Source of the DNA: Paenibacillus sp. Marseille-Q4541
Lineage (GTDB): Bacteria > Bacillota > Bacilli > Paenibacillales > Paenibacillaceae
Direction of reading: 5' to 3'
DNA: 64,000 nucleotides
NCBI RefSeq assembly: GCF_018310695.1
Contig: NZ_JAGXCY010000006.1
Span: 153,862 to 217,861, forward strand
Shown here: one piece after another, positions 9,070-18,603 of the stretch
Numbering within the stretch: the first letter of the stretch is position 1
Layout of the letters: each line of letters opens with the position of its first letter
The notes under the pieces: model-generated
What the model was told of the DNA's origin: nothing
What the model saw: the letters and a program-made list of their open reading frames with translations, nothing else
Database searches by the model: none
Made by a program: the position numbers and the translations under genes

Positions 9070-9513
9070 TTATCTAAATATGAATTCTACTTTTGTCCCG
9101 TCCCTGAATCCTTCTAGCTGGTTTCCTACCCAACTACCCGCACCCCGATTATCTGATGGATCTATGTATTCAATATTTGCTCCCGTTCCTCCTTCTGCAC
9201 ACATGGCCATCGGCCACTCATCCCGATCATAACCTTTTTTTGTCGGGATTCCTTTTAATGATTCGTCCCTGTTTTCCTCTGCTCCACTCCGGTCTATGGT
9301 ACATATGTCAGGCTTTCCTTGCTTAATGGCGTTCTGAATATGTTCTGCAGTTTCAGGATAACGATCTGCGGGAAATTCCAACTGTACGATATCTTGAGGC
9401 GTGTCTTCTGGTGTGTTTTCTTGTGGTGGAGATAAATCAATAAGATCGAAATACCCTGCAATTAAAATCAAAGCTATGATGACTGATGCTGCTGATGAGA
9501 TAAACTTCTTCAA
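9070..9513 (-). CDS. nucB: NucB-type secreted sporulation deoxyribonuclease
   Basis: Secreted DNA endonuclease of the NucA/NucB family; in Bacillus NucB is made in the mother cell and degrades DNA released on sporulation. 147 residues. An N-terminal hydrophobic segment (residues 7-20) acts as signal or anchor. The family core is intact: [42 protein letters not shown] (residues 85-101, with the catalytic DRDEW at 96-100) and [15 protein letters not shown]. The start is TTG at 9513, seven bases after AGGGGGA. It stands alone on the minus strand. Confidence 0.93.
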   Translation of the reverse strand: MKKFISSAASVIIALILIAGYFDLIDLSPPQENTPEDTPQDIVQLEFPADRYPETAEHIQNAIKQGKPDICTIDRSGAEENRDESLKGIPTKKGYDRDEWPMAMCAEGGTGANIEYIDPSDNRGAGSWVGNQLEGFRDGTKVEFIFR

Positions 9514-9611
9514 AATCTGTTCCCCCTGTGGATGCTTTAATTCTAACGGTCCTTATATAATACGTGTGAAAATGTAGGTGATTGCGACCAGATAAAAAGT
9601 ACTTTTGAATA

Positions 9612-10736
9612 TTAATCACCGACTCTTTTATCGGCTATTTTCCTTTTTTGAATGAATTGTATGATCAATCGAAGTAGCGGCGGTACAGCAAAGTAAATAA
9701 ACAGCAGCCGAAACAACTGATAAACAGCGACAACGGACAGATCGGCATGAATCTCATGTGCCATAATACTCATTTGATCCATTCCGCCGGGAGCTAGACT
9801 AAGAAGCGCGGTTGGGAGAGACACATTTCCATAGCGGGACAATAGAAAGCTGAGCCCAAATGAACCTGCTACCAGCATGACACTGCCAAATAGGGATAAG
9901 GATAGTACACGGAATCGCTGTGTGAATTGCCCCGGTTTAAGCAGCAAGCCAAGGTAAGCACCGATGAGGAGCTGAGCTCCATTCATCACAATGGCTGGCA
10001 GATCAGGCCCCGGAAGACTTGTCATCTGTAGCAAAGCAGCTCCTATAATAGGACCAAGCAAATAAGCAGTCGGGAAGCGAAGCTTATTTGCCACAAGAGC
10101 ACTAAGGGTACAGACGAATGCATAAGCCAAAAAGACGAGGAGATTTGCTCGCCCTCCTTGCGTAACACTTTCCAGCAACTGGCCTACGGGAGAAGCAGCA
10201 GAGTGAACTTGTCCCACAATAGGGCTGAACAGAAGGGTAGGTACAGAAATAATGATCGTCATCAGACGGATCACCTGCATGACCGTTACGACGGTTACGT
10301 TTACCCCTTTTGTTTCTTCTGCTAGGGCAACGACTTGGCTTAGGCCTCCAGGAATACTGCCCATCAGCATGGTGAGATAATCGTTCTCTGTTAGTCTAGA
10401 CAGCACGAAAGCCATCGCTCCGCATAAAAGCAGCAAAAGAACGGTCATAAGCAGCATCGTAGGGAACTGACGTGTAATTTCATGTAAAGCAGATAGGGTC
10501 AAAGATAACCCCAGGGTGTATCCTACAATAATCATCCCTGTATTACGAAACGCAGGTGGCCAAAAAAATAGTTGCCCCCATTTAGAAGAGAACATGAGCA
10601 CGAAAACCATAGCTCCAAGGAGCCATGGGATCGGGATGTGCAGATAATGGAATAGTGTTCCTCCGGCGAGTGCGGTTAGGAAGGTGATGATGACGCGTAC
10701 CCATTTTCTGTACATAGGTGGTGAAGTTAAATTCAT
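9612..10736 (-). CDS. AbrB-type integral membrane protein (putative transporter)
   Basis: 374 residues with about ten hydrophobic segments arranged as two similar halves, as in the membrane AbrB / 'ammonia monooxygenase' family (TIGR03082). It is unrelated to the DNA-binding AbrB despite the shared name. Typical pieces are FHYLHIPIPWLLGAM near residue 28, MGSIPGGLSQVVALAEE near 125, LRFPTAYLLGPIIGAALL near 220 and LSLAPGGMDQMSIMAHE near 315. The start follows AGGAAG. Substrate is unknown; nearby oxoproline and proline catabolism suggests, but does not show, an amino-acid-related solute. Confidence 0.85.
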   Translation of the reverse strand: MNLTSPPMYRKWVRVIITFLTALAGGTLFHYLHIPIPWLLGAMVFVLMFSSKWGQLFFWPPAFRNTGMIIVGYTLGLSLTLSALHEITRQFPTMLLMTVLLLLLCGAMAFVLSRLTENDYLTMLMGSIPGGLSQVVALAEETKGVNVTVVTVMQVIRLMTIIISVPTLLFSPIVGQVHSAASPVGQLLESVTQGGRANLLVFLAYAFVCTLSALVANKLRFPTAYLLGPIIGAALLQMTSLPGPDLPAIVMNGAQLLIGAYLGLLLKPGQFTQRFRVLSLSLFGSVMLVAGSFGLSFLLSRYGNVSLPTALLSLAPGGMDQMSIMAHEIHADLSVVAVYQLFRLLFIYFAVPPLLRLIIQFIQKRKIADKRVGD

Positions 10737-10856
10737 GACTAACGCTTCCTGTTCTAATGAATTTATGAAGTGGATTGCTAGGTAACGGATCTACAAAAGT
10801 CCATAATACAAGCATACTCCCATAGATCCGTAAGTGGAATAGTTGCATACGAAAAT

Positions 10857-11786
10857 TCATCTTCCCATGTTCTTCAGTACCATCATCAAGTTTGCAGGCT
10901 TTTCTGCGAGTCTCCTCGTATAATACGGATACCACATCGTTCCATACGGAACATAACAACGTACCCGGTATCCTTCCTCAGCTAGCTTTGCTTGCTCCTG
11001 CATTCGAAGTCCATACAGCATTTGAAATTCAAAACGGTCCTTAGGAACCTCATGCTCCAGAGCATATTGTTTCGTCCATTTGATGATCTTGTCATCATGG
11101 GAAGCAATCGCAGTGTACACATTGTGATCTAGATGCATTTGGATGATACGTTTGTATTGCCATAGTACATCCTTGGCATTCTGGTAGGCGATGGATGCTG
11201 GCTCTTTGTAAGCCCCTTTGACAAGTCGGAGTGAAATCCCTTGCTGGATACAATCTTGAACATCTTGCTCTGTACGGAAGAGATAGGACTGGATGACCGT
11301 ACCTACATTGGTCAGTTGCTCTTTATGAAGTTTTTTAACGATCTCCAGAGTAGCATCCGTATAGGGTGAATCTTCCATGTCAATGCGTACAAAATTCCGG
11401 TGATATTTAGCTTCACGCACGACCGCACGAATATGCTCATAACATACTTCCTTGTTTAGGGAAAGACCCATCTGTGTTGGTTTTAGAGATACATTGGAGT
11501 TTACACCGGATTTAGATATGCCTTCGATGAGCCGGATATATTCGTTACGATAGGAGGCTGCCTGTTCGAGTCCTGTAATCCCTTCTCCTAAATGATCAAG
11601 AGTCGCCATTATTCCTTTGGCATTAAGTTGCTTCACCTCCTGAAGCGCTCCCTCAAGATCACTGCTGGCAATGAATTTTCTTGCCAGGGACTTTCCGTAT
11701 CGTAAGGTCAACTTCTCCACCAGCGGATTGCCGGAGACGGTGAGTAGTGTTTTTCGGTATAGTTCGTTTCCAATTTTCATGGGCAT
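10857..11786 (-). CDS. putB: Proline dehydrogenase
   Basis: FAD enzyme oxidising L-proline to 1-pyrroline-5-carboxylate, the first step of proline use; monofunctional Gram-positive type at the membrane face. 309 residues from the chosen start (MPMKIGNELYRKTLL), with GAAGGGAG just upstream; the frame extends to 11837 without a ribosome site. Conserved pieces: SLKPTQMGLSL, FVRIDMEDSPYTDATL, SLRLVKGAYKEP, AIASHD and the C-terminal FEFQMLYGLR and VPYGTMWYPYYTRRLAE. It is divergent from the P5C dehydrogenase gene, with a 19-bp inverted repeat between them. Confidence 0.95.
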   Translation of the reverse strand: MPMKIGNELYRKTLLTVSGNPLVEKLTLRYGKSLARKFIASSDLEGALQEVKQLNAKGIMATLDHLGEGITGLEQAASYRNEYIRLIEGISKSGVNSNVSLKPTQMGLSLNKEVCYEHIRAVVREAKYHRNFVRIDMEDSPYTDATLEIVKKLHKEQLTNVGTVIQSYLFRTEQDVQDCIQQGISLRLVKGAYKEPASIAYQNAKDVLWQYKRIIQMHLDHNVYTAIASHDDKIIKWTKQYALEHEVPKDRFEFQMLYGLRMQEQAKLAEEGYRVRCYVPYGTMWYPYYTRRLAEKPANLMMVLKNMGR

Positions 11787-11853
11787 GATCTCCCTTCTAC
11801 GTTTCATATGTATGGGGGAAAGTCTCGTTGAATACATATGAAATACAGAACTC

Positions 11854-11906
11854 TTCTCACCCTATTACAGCAAAGATCGGGTAAACCTGCTGTAATAGGG
11901 TGAGAA
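11854..11906. repeat. 19-bp perfect inverted repeat between the proline-catabolic genes
   Basis: TTCTCACCCTATTACAGCA at 11854-11872 is exactly complementary to 11888-11906, with a 15-base spacer. It lies between divergent starts (11786 minus, 11940 plus). There is no T-run after either arm, so a terminator is unlikely. It could be an operator pair or an RNA hairpin in a leader. Confidence 0.85.
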
Positions 11907-11939
11907 CAAGCCTGAGAGTAATTAGAAGGAGGCACGAAT

Positions 11940-13487
11940 ATGCCCGTCCCATTCAAGAATGAACCCTTTACGCCTTTCGGAACAGAAGCGAACCAGACAT
12001 TATTTAAGGAAGCTCTGAAACTCGTTGAATCCGAGCTGGGCAAGCATTATCCACTGATTATCGGCGGCAAGGAAATTGAAACCAAAACTAAGGCCACCTC
12101 CATAAATCCATCGCTTAAAGATCAGATTGTCGGGACATTATCTCAGGCAAATCAGGAGTTGGCGGAGCAGGCGATTGTAACGGCTCAAGCTGTATTCGAA
12201 CATTGGCGTTACACGACTTTTCCAGAGAGGGCAAGATATTTGTTCAAAGCAGCAACTTTGCTCCGCCAGCGCAAACACGAGTTTTCGGCTTGGATGGTGT
12301 ATGAAGCTGGCAAAACTTGGGGAGAAGCCGATGCCGATACAGCGGAAGCTATTGATTTTATGGAATTCTACGCCCGGGAAGCTCAGCGCCTCGCTGAGCC
12401 GCAGCCACTAACTCACATCGACGGAGAAGACAATGAACTATACTATGTCCCCCTTGGTGTAGGCGTCGTCATTCCGCCCTGGAATTTTCCTCTCGCCATT
12501 ATGGCAGGGATGACGACGGCGGCTCTCGTATCGGGTAATACGGTTGTGCTTAAACCGGCCAGTACCACTTCAGTTATCGCTGCAAAATTCGTGCAGTTGC
12601 TTATCGAAGCAGGGGTACCAAGCGGTGTTGTTAACTTTATTCCGGGAGCAGGCAGTGAAATAGGAGATTATCTTGTAGATCATCCGCTGACCAGATTCAT
12701 TAGTTTTACGGGATCAAGGGAGGTCGGACTGCGGATTAACGAACGGGCAGCCAAAACAGCTCCAGGTCAGAAGTGGATTAAAAGAGTAATTGCCGAAATG
12801 GGTGGAAAGGATGCCATTATCGTTGATGAAGGCAGTGATCTTGATGCAGCGGCAGAAGCGATTACCGCGTCGGCTTTTGGGTTTGCTGGTCAGAAGTGTT
12901 CTGCTTGTTCACGTGCCATCATTCATGAGAAGGTATATGACGAAGTACTTAAAAAAGTCGTAGTCCTCACTCAAAAACTGAAAGTAGGAAGTCCGTTACT
13001 ATCTGAGACGAACGTCGGTCCAGTGATAGACCCGAATGCTTTTCGCAAAATCCAAGATTACATCAAGATAGGAAGACTAGAAGGTGAAATTGTGCTAGGA
13101 GGGAAAACAGGGATTAACGATGGCTATTTTATTGAGCCGACGATTATCGCCGGTGTCAGTGCCACCTCGCGCGTATCACAAGAGGAAATTTTTGGACCTG
13201 TTGTTGCTTTTACCAAAGCAGCTTCTTTTCAAGAAGCATTGCAGTTTGCCAATAATACGGAATTCGGGCTGACTGGAGCTGTATTTTCTAGGAACCGGAC
13301 TCACCTAGAGCAGGCAAGGGCTGTCTTTTTTGCAGGTAACTTGTACTTTAACCGAAAGTGTACAGGGGCCTTGGTTGGGGTTCATCCGTTTGGCGGATTT
13401 AACATGTCAGGAACCGATTCCAAAGCAGGCGGGCGAGATTATCTCCTCTTATTCACGCAAGCAAAATTAGTCTCAGAGAAATATTAA
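11940..13487 (+). CDS. pruA: L-glutamate gamma-semialdehyde (1-pyrroline-5-carboxylate) dehydrogenase
   Basis: NAD-dependent aldehyde dehydrogenase completing proline and arginine breakdown by oxidising glutamate semialdehyde to glutamate. 515 residues, typical of the RocA/PutC group. Catalytic residues are visible: Glu286 in [10 protein letters not shown] and Cys320 in [13 protein letters not shown]; the NAD-binding region contains [12 protein letters not shown] and [11 protein letters not shown]. The ATG at 11940 follows AGAAGGAGG. It is divergent from proline dehydrogenase, giving proline to glutamate in two steps. Confidence 0.95.
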   Translation: MPVPFKNEPFTPFGTEANQTLFKEALKLVESELGKHYPLIIGGKEIETKTKATSINPSLKDQIVGTLSQANQELAEQAIVTAQAVFEHWRYTTFPERARYLFKAATLLRQRKHEFSAWMVYEAGKTWGEADADTAEAIDFMEFYAREAQRLAEPQPLTHIDGEDNELYYVPLGVGVVIPPWNFPLAIMAGMTTAALVSGNTVVLKPASTTSVIAAKFVQLLIEAGVPSGVVNFIPGAGSEIGDYLVDHPLTRFISFTGSREVGLRINERAAKTAPGQKWIKRVIAEMGGKDAIIVDEGSDLDAAAEAITASAFGFAGQKCSACSRAIIHEKVYDEVLKKVVVLTQKLKVGSPLLSETNVGPVIDPNAFRKIQDYIKIGRLEGEIVLGGKTGINDGYFIEPTIIAGVSATSRVSQEEIFGPVVAFTKAASFQEALQFANNTEFGLTGAVFSRNRTHLEQARAVFFAGNLYFNRKCTGALVGVHPFGGFNMSGTDSKAGGRDYLLLFTQAKLVSEKY

Positions 13488-13523
13488 TTAAATATTGATC
13501 TCTAACGTTTATCCTCGTACCAA

Positions 13524-13567
13524 AAGAAGCCGTGCCCTCTTAAAAAGAGGAGCACGGCTTCTTGCTA
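13524..13567. terminator. Terminator between convergent pruA and aspA
   Basis: AAGAAGCCGTGC pairs with GCACGGCTTCTT, with an inner CCTCTT/AAGAGG stem. The T-run is better on the minus strand (TTTTGG), so it fits aspA best but can serve both. Confidence 0.85.
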
Positions 13568-13581
13568 TAAAGTCTAGTAGG

Positions 13582-15003
13582 TTAGTCCATATGAAGGAAA
13601 CGTTCTCCGGCAATCCCCGGGGTCGTCATTTGCTCCGGATGCAGAATTTCTTCGAGTTCTTCAATTGTAAGAAGTCCTCGTTCTAGAATAATGCCTGTAA
13701 TCGACATTTTCGTACGTAGTGCTTCCTTCACAATTCCTGCTGCCACATCATAACCAAGATGCGGGTTCAGTGCGGTAATCATGCTGAAGCTTTGATCCAG
13801 CACTTTTTTGATATGGTCACGATTCGCATCCAGCTCTTTAATAGCAAATCGATGGAACACATCCATGCCGTTATTCATAATTTTGAGTGACTGCAACAGA
13901 TTGAATGCAATAACCGGACCCATTACGTTCAGCTCGAATTGACCAGCACCGCAAGCGAGAGCGATGGTATGGTCGTTGCCGATTACTTGGAATGAAATCT
14001 GGTTCATCACTTCAACCATTACAGGGTTTACTTTACCTGGCATGATGGAGGAGCCTGGTTGTCTAGCCGGAAGCAGCAGTTCAGAGAATCCTGCTCTTGG
14101 ACCGGATGCCATAAGACGAATGTCGTTGCAGATCTTGGACATATTGACGGCACATACTTTCAGTGCGGCAGACATCTCTAGATACGCATCGGTATTCTGA
14201 GTTGCATCAACCAGATCTTCCGCTGTATATAAAGGTAATCCCGTAATCTCAGCGAGATGTTCGGTTACTTTTTCGATATATTCTATTTTGGCATTCAGTC
14301 CTGTACCAACGGCAGTTGCTCCCATATTAATGGATAGGAGACGTTTTGAGGCTTCCTGCAATCGTTCCATATCTCTTGATAGTACTCTGGCGTAGGCACC
14401 GAATTCTTGTCCAAGCTTAATCGGAACAGCATCCTGCAGATGCGTTCTTCCTACTTTGACCACATTGTCGAATTCTTTTTCCTTCTGTTCGAATCCGCCG
14501 CGAAGCTGCTCCATAGATTGCAACAATGTCATTGCATGACGATAGGCTGCGATACGTAGAGCAGTAGGAATTGCATCATTGGTTGATTGGGACATGTTCA
14601 CATGGTTGTTAGGGTTGCAGTGAAAATAGTCGCCTTTCACTTTGGAAAGCAATTCAAGTCCCCGATTGGCGAGTACTTCATTCATATTCATATTAATGGA
14701 GGTACCGGCACCACCCTGAATGGAGTCAACGATAAAATGATCAAGATAATGACCGTTCATGACTTCTTCTGCTGCTGTGACGATGACGTTCCCGATTGTT
14801 GGCGGCAGCATTTTCATATCCATGTTTGCAATCGCTGCGGCCTTTTTCACGGCGGCGAGTGCAAAGATGAGCTCTCTTTCGATAGGAACCCCCGTAATAG
14901 GAAAGTTCTCAACCGCTCGCATCGTTTGAATACCATAGTAAGCTGTTGCAGGAATACTTTTTTCACCAATAAAATCTTTTTCAATTCTTGTTGTTTCAGA
15001 CAC
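13582..15003 (-). CDS. aspA: Aspartate ammonia-lyase
   Basis: Aspartase, which splits L-aspartate to fumarate and ammonia. 473 residues, normal length. It has the fumarase/aspartase signature GSSIMPGKVNPVM near residue 315 and NMSQSTNDAIPTALRIA near 135. The opening ERDFIGE-like KDFIGEKSIPATAYYGIQT with MRAVENFPITG favours aspartase over fumarase. The start is GTG at 15003, six bases after GGAGGG. Single-gene unit convergent with pruA; the products feed the TCA cycle along with glutamate from proline and oxoproline. Confidence 0.94.
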   Translation of the reverse strand: MSETTRIEKDFIGEKSIPATAYYGIQTMRAVENFPITGVPIERELIFALAAVKKAAAIANMDMKMLPPTIGNVIVTAAEEVMNGHYLDHFIVDSIQGGAGTSINMNMNEVLANRGLELLSKVKGDYFHCNPNNHVNMSQSTNDAIPTALRIAAYRHAMTLLQSMEQLRGGFEQKEKEFDNVVKVGRTHLQDAVPIKLGQEFGAYARVLSRDMERLQEASKRLLSINMGATAVGTGLNAKIEYIEKVTEHLAEITGLPLYTAEDLVDATQNTDAYLEMSAALKVCAVNMSKICNDIRLMASGPRAGFSELLLPARQPGSSIMPGKVNPVMVEVMNQISFQVIGNDHTIALACGAGQFELNVMGPVIAFNLLQSLKIMNNGMDVFHRFAIKELDANRDHIKKVLDQSFSMITALNPHLGYDVAAGIVKEALRTKMSITGIILERGLLTIEELEEILHPEQMTTPGIAGERFLHMD

Positions 15004-15278
15004 GTCGTTCCCTCCAGTAGGAAGCTGTTATGATGTAGAATATAGCTTGCAGATACGTTTTTCGCAAAATATCATTTTTCCACCAAGCAATAATAGTATA
15101 CATCAACCTGAGTAAAAAGTTGGAAAGAAAAATAAAGCGCTGTCTTCTTTTATATTATATGCTCGTATTAGCTAAAGTTACGAGAACCGAACGCCCTATT
15201 AATAGATTGGATTTTGCTGAGAATTTATGTAATCTTGGCTCAAGTCTTTATCCACTTTGCAAAAGTAGGAGGAGTAGG

Positions 15279-16049
15279 ATGTACTCAATTTTAAGTTATT
15301 CTTCCATTTTCAATCCATTTCATGCTCCGCCATTCGAATTTATGTCTACATTCCATATCGCGGCACTCCTGATTATTGTTGTTGTTATCCTAGCCTTGTT
15401 CTTATATAGGACTCAGCTACGTTACTCAAGTGTGTGGAAACAGGCATTGCGGTGGGGGCTTATTATCATTTTATTTTTATCGCAAGTAACGCTGGAGATA
15501 TGGTACCGAGCTTACGCTATATGGGATATGAAGTACACACTGCCACTAGAACTATGCAGTATCACGCTTATTTTATCTATTGTGATGCTGATCACGAGGA
15601 ACCGGATCTTATATATTCTTGTCTTTTATGCTGGGATTTGCGGGGCATTGGCGGCATTAGTAACACCCAATCTAGCTTATACTTTTCCTCATTTTCGCTT
15701 TATTCAATTTTTCATCGCACATGGAGCAATCATTTTGTCCGCTTTGTATATGACGTGGATCGAGAATTACAGATTGACCTTTCGCTCTGTTCCTATAGCG
15801 TTTATTTTGCTAAATATTGTAGCAGGCGTCGTTTGGATCATAAATCAGATGACAGGAGCAAATTACATGTTCCTCTCCCGCAAACCAGACACTCCTTCCG
15901 TTCTTGATGTACTTGGTCCGTATCCGCGCTATATCCTAATGGAAGAAATGTTGGCGCTTACGCTCTTCCTAATGCTATATGTTCTTTTCTTCTATCTTCC
16001 TTCTAGGCGTGTGGAACAGGTAGGAGATTGTAGGGAGAGGAATATGTAA
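15279..16049 (+). CDS. YwaF-type integral membrane protein (TIGR02206 family)
   Basis: 256 residues with about seven transmembrane helices, recognised as the YwaF / TIGR02206 family of unknown function. Family-typical parts are LPLELCSITLILSIVMLI, YAGICGALAALVTPNL and HGAIILSALYMTW. The ATG at 15279 is preceded by TAGGAGGAGTAGG; the longer frame from 15120 lacks such a site. Function unknown. Confidence 0.85.
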   Translation: MYSILSYSSIFNPFHAPPFEFMSTFHIAALLIIVVVILALFLYRTQLRYSSVWKQALRWGLIIILFLSQVTLEIWYRAYAIWDMKYTLPLELCSITLILSIVMLITRNRILYILVFYAGICGALAALVTPNLAYTFPHFRFIQFFIAHGAIILSALYMTWIENYRLTFRSVPIAFILLNIVAGVVWIINQMTGANYMFLSRKPDTPSVLDVLGPYPRYILMEEMLALTLFLMLYVLFFYLPSRRVEQVGDCRERNM

Positions 16050-16129
16050 CGGTTATCCATAGAAGCAGCTGATTAATAATGGAATGAGACAATAGAGCGG
16101 AGTCACAACATGAAGGAGGACGAATCACT

Positions 16130-16789
16130 GTGAAGGAAGTCGTTTGTGAAGAAACAAATGATAACCAAAAGGTATTTCAGGGCTATCTCTCCATGTATCC
16201 AGTGAGCGGGATCAGGATGAATGCCGGAATTTTGGTACTGTTTTTCCTTAATCTATTTTTGATTATCCCTGTACTAAGTGTGCCGTATCAACGGATATAT
16301 GCTTATATTTTATTACCGCCGCTTGCTGTCATGAATATATGGGCTATGGCTTTAATTCTGGCTCCTCGAAAACTTCAGCTGAATTACGTCTTGTTTAGAG
16401 GTGTGTTTGGTATCGTTTGTTCACTCGGTTTCATGATCGTAACACAGAAATTTGCATACATAGGGCTGGGCTTAGAGACTCCATGGTACACTGCTTTTTC
16501 ATTTGCCGCTTATGGGTTTGCCCTGTATCAATATATCTGTTCGCATATACGGAAGCTTGATTCGCCTCGTCAAAAGAGGGAGGAGGATTCTGGTCTATCC
16601 AAGGTATCAATAACTCTATTTACCGGACTTGGTTATTTGCTCGCCAATCTTTCCTTATTATATGTCAGCGAAGACAGGGTAGCCATTGTACTCCTGTGCG
16701 TTTACTCCATGCTGTCTTTTGTCATGTTTCATTTTATTCTGGAGCTGCATCGGTATTATTGGCTTGTAAGGACAGGTGTCCGTAAATAG
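16130..16789 (+). CDS. Integral membrane protein, unknown function
   Basis: 219 residues, not recognised. Six or more hydrophobic segments are visible (about 27-45, 50-75, 80-100, 115-133, 160-178 and 180-203). The start is GTG at 16130, ten bases after GAAGGAGGA. It follows the YwaF-type gene by 80 bases, so the two may be cotranscribed. A terminator shared with the convergent SDR gene follows at once. Confidence 0.75.
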   Translation: MKEVVCEETNDNQKVFQGYLSMYPVSGIRMNAGILVLFFLNLFLIIPVLSVPYQRIYAYILLPPLAVMNIWAMALILAPRKLQLNYVLFRGVFGIVCSLGFMIVTQKFAYIGLGLETPWYTAFSFAAYGFALYQYICSHIRKLDSPRQKREEDSGLSKVSITLFTGLGYLLANLSLLYVSEDRVAIVLLCVYSMLSFVMFHFILELHRYYWLVRTGVRK

Positions 16790-16792
16790 AAA

Positions 16793-16826
16793 CCCCCGAA
16801 CTCTGCAGATGTGCAAGAGCCGGGGG
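16793..16826. terminator. Terminator between convergent membrane-protein and SDR genes
   Basis: CCCCCG pairs with CGGGGG, with inner CTCT/AGAG and TGCA/TGCA pairing. On the minus strand it is followed by TTTCT. Confidence 0.7.
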
Positions 16827-16856
16827 CCTCAGTATGAAAATCATATGATCTGAAAA

Positions 16857-17645
16857 TTAGCCTCTAAGCAGGGACTCTGCTCCATCGACATATACTTCAG
16901 TACCTGATACATGTGAAGCTTCTTCAGAAGCAAGGAACAATACAAGATTGGCTACTTGCTCTGGCTTACCTGCTTCTCCAGCGAGTGGATGCCCACCTTC
17001 CGGATAATCGACCTGAATTTGTACTTCTTCCAAGTCTTCAGAGCGGTCTGTTTTGGCATCAATTTCGGTTGTAATTGCACCTGGGTGAATCGAGTTTACG
17101 CGGATTTTATAACGTGCAAGCTCGAGAGCTGCCATTTTCATAAAAGCAGCTTGCCCAGCCTTCGTAGAAGCGTAAGCTGAGAACCCTATATTGGAGAAGA
17201 CACGGTTCCCGTTAATGGAACTGTTAATGATGATGCTGCCTCCATTATCTTTCATATAAGGGATGGCATATTTTACGGTTGTGAATGTTCCCCTCATATT
17301 AATACTCATCGTTTGATCCCAATCTTCAAGTTCCATCGTTTCGATCGGGGATAGCTTTCCGTTTACCCCAGCGTTTGCAAAAATAATATCGATGCGGCCT
17401 GCACGTTCAGCTACCGTTTTCATTGCAGATTCCACCATCGCTGGCTCGGAGATATCACACTCCACTACTTCCGCACGGCCACCATTTTTTTCAATGGTTT
17501 GTTTTGTTTTCTCCGCCTTTTCTACAGTGCGGTCCAGCATAAACACATGGGCGCCTTCTTTAGCAAATCGAATGGCAGATGCCTGACCTATACCGGAACC
17601 CCCGCCAGTTACAATAGCAATCTTATTCTCTAAACGTAGTGTCAT
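16857..17645 (-). CDS. Short-chain dehydrogenase/reductase
   Basis: Classical SDR oxidoreductase, NAD(P)-dependent. 262 residues from the chosen start MTLRLENKIAIVTGGGSGIG; the preceding AGGGAGGAATTAAAA makes ATG 17645 better than the longer frame at 17669. The cofactor motif TGGGSGIG is at about residues 13-20, NAGVNG near 90, catalytic Ser in NSS near 142, and YASTK (the YxxxK motif) near 159. The C-terminus GTEVYVDGAESLLRG is typical. Substrate unknown; annotation such as 3-oxoacyl-ACP reductase or glucose dehydrogenase would be over-precise. Confidence 0.9.
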   Translation of the reverse strand: MTLRLENKIAIVTGGGSGIGQASAIRFAKEGAHVFMLDRTVEKAEKTKQTIEKNGGRAEVVECDISEPAMVESAMKTVAERAGRIDIIFANAGVNGKLSPIETMELEDWDQTMSINMRGTFTTVKYAIPYMKDNGGSIIINSSINGNRVFSNIGFSAYASTKAGQAAFMKMAALELARYKIRVNSIHPGAITTEIDAKTDRSEDLEEVQIQVDYPEGGHPLAGEAGKPEQVANLVLFLASEEASHVSGTEVYVDGAESLLRG

Positions 17646-17782
17646 TTTTAATTCCTCCCTAATCCTCAATTATATGTTTTCATTCATCTAGTTCGTTTTC
17701 TTATGTACGGTAAATACCCTTGAGAGCGGTAATTTGAATCATCGGAGAATGGGAAGGGGATACAAAAAATTAATTGAAATGC

Positions 17783-17829
17783 AAAATCCCTGCATCTCTT
17801 CTTGTGAAGAGAGTACAGGGATTTTATTT
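17783..17829 (-). terminator. Terminator of the YqkE-family gene
   Basis: AAAATCCCTG(C/T)A arms enclose an inner TCTCTTC/GAAGAGA stem. On the minus strand the hairpin is followed by TTTTGC. Confidence 0.8.
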
Positions 17830-17878
17830 GAATGCTCCATCTCGATAACATCGTACATCATTTATACAAATACTTTTT

Positions 17879-18154
17879 TTATTTAAATTTCTGCCAATCC
17901 ATCTTGCTATTTTCTAGTAGATGTTCAAAATCGTTATCAAGCCGTTTTTGTTCTGCTTTTTTCTTTTCTTCGGCGATTCGATTGGCTTCTTCCTGACGAG
18001 CAACTTCGGCAGCTTTCATCTCAGTTGCTTGTGCTTTCAGCTTGCCGAGCACTTCTTCACTCAGTAAATCTTTTAGTGTTGCTGCACTACCTTCATGAGC
18101 AGAAGACCGCTGTGCAGACTGTGAAGGCCTTGTTCCATTCTTTTTCTTCACCAT
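17879..18154 (-). CDS. YqkE-family small charged protein
   Basis: 91 residues, highly charged. It matches the YqkE (DUF3886) family pattern: ATLKDLLSEEVLGKLKAQA, then a Lys/Glu-rich helical stretch, ending in FEHLLENSKMDWQKFK. A single long helix or coiled coil is likely over residues 28-80. The ATG at 18154 follows GGAGGG. Function unknown. Confidence 0.85.
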   Translation of the reverse strand: MVKKKNGTRPSQSAQRSSAHEGSAATLKDLLSEEVLGKLKAQATEMKAAEVARQEEANRIAEEKKKAEQKRLDNDFEHLLENSKMDWQKFK

Positions 18155-18294
18155 GACGATCCCTCCATTTCTTCGTGTAAAAAGTATAACAGGAAATGCA
18201 AAGGGTTGAAACTGATTATTAGCTCAGAAGATCACCTTTTTCTCGATAAGTGAGTAGTCTAAATGGGAGGGTAAAAGAATAATAATAGAAAACA

Positions 18295-18308
18295 TGATAG
18301 CGCTTTCT
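18295..18308. promoter_or_regulatory. Possible CcpA (cre) site
   Basis: TGATAGCGCTTTCT resembles the cre consensus with two mismatches and lies about 100 bases before the small gene at 18410. Weak evidence. Confidence 0.25.
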
Positions 18309-18409
18309 TAAAAATGGTGTAATATAGAAACAAGAAATAAAGGCAGAGTATACAGCCTATTCCGAATACCGATACTACGACTAATTAAACAGTGAAGGGG
18401 TCGTTGATA

Positions 18410-18517
18410 TTGGAATTAAACAACACACAGTTGCTGAAAGGTTTAATGTGGGGAATCATTCTCAGTATACCGCTCTGGATTTCAATTATGGGTTGGGTTC
18501 GTATTTTGCTTGCGTAA
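18410..18517 (+). CDS. 35-residue single-pass membrane peptide
   Basis: TTG at 18410, nine bases after GAAGGGG, opens 35 codons. The product begins MELNNTQLLKGLMWGIIL and has one hydrophobic segment (about residues 11-33) with a single positive charge near its C-terminal end. A terminator follows. It is not recognised. Support comes from the ribosome site, the clean hydrophobic helix and the following terminator; the size makes it uncertain. Confidence 0.55.
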   Translation: MELNNTQLLKGLMWGIILSIPLWISIMGWVRILLA

Positions 18518-18554
18518 TCTTTTGTTGTTAAAACACATACATGGCACTCCATGC

Positions 18555-18602
18555 AAAAAAAAAGACCGAACGGCACGGTACTGTGCTTTTCGGTCTTTGT
18601 TG
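18555..18602. terminator. Bidirectional terminator between the small peptide gene and the cyclophilin gene
   Basis: AAAGACCGAACGGCAC pairs with GTGCTTTTCGGTCTTT, with A-run and T-run on either side. Confidence 0.85.
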
Positions 18603-18603
18603 T

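Noticed and set aside
12901..12950. Possible loss of function in P5C dehydrogenase
   Set aside because: Catalytic Cys320 and Glu286 are both present in intact motifs, so the gene looks functional.
13495..13686. 63-codon plus-strand frame after pruA
   Set aside because: It contains the pruA/aspA terminator and then runs antisense to aspA.
16110..16133. Seven-residue frame (MKEDESL) overlapping the start of the membrane protein gene
   Set aside because: It consists mainly of the ribosome site of the next gene (AAGGAGG read as codons), so it is probably coincidental.
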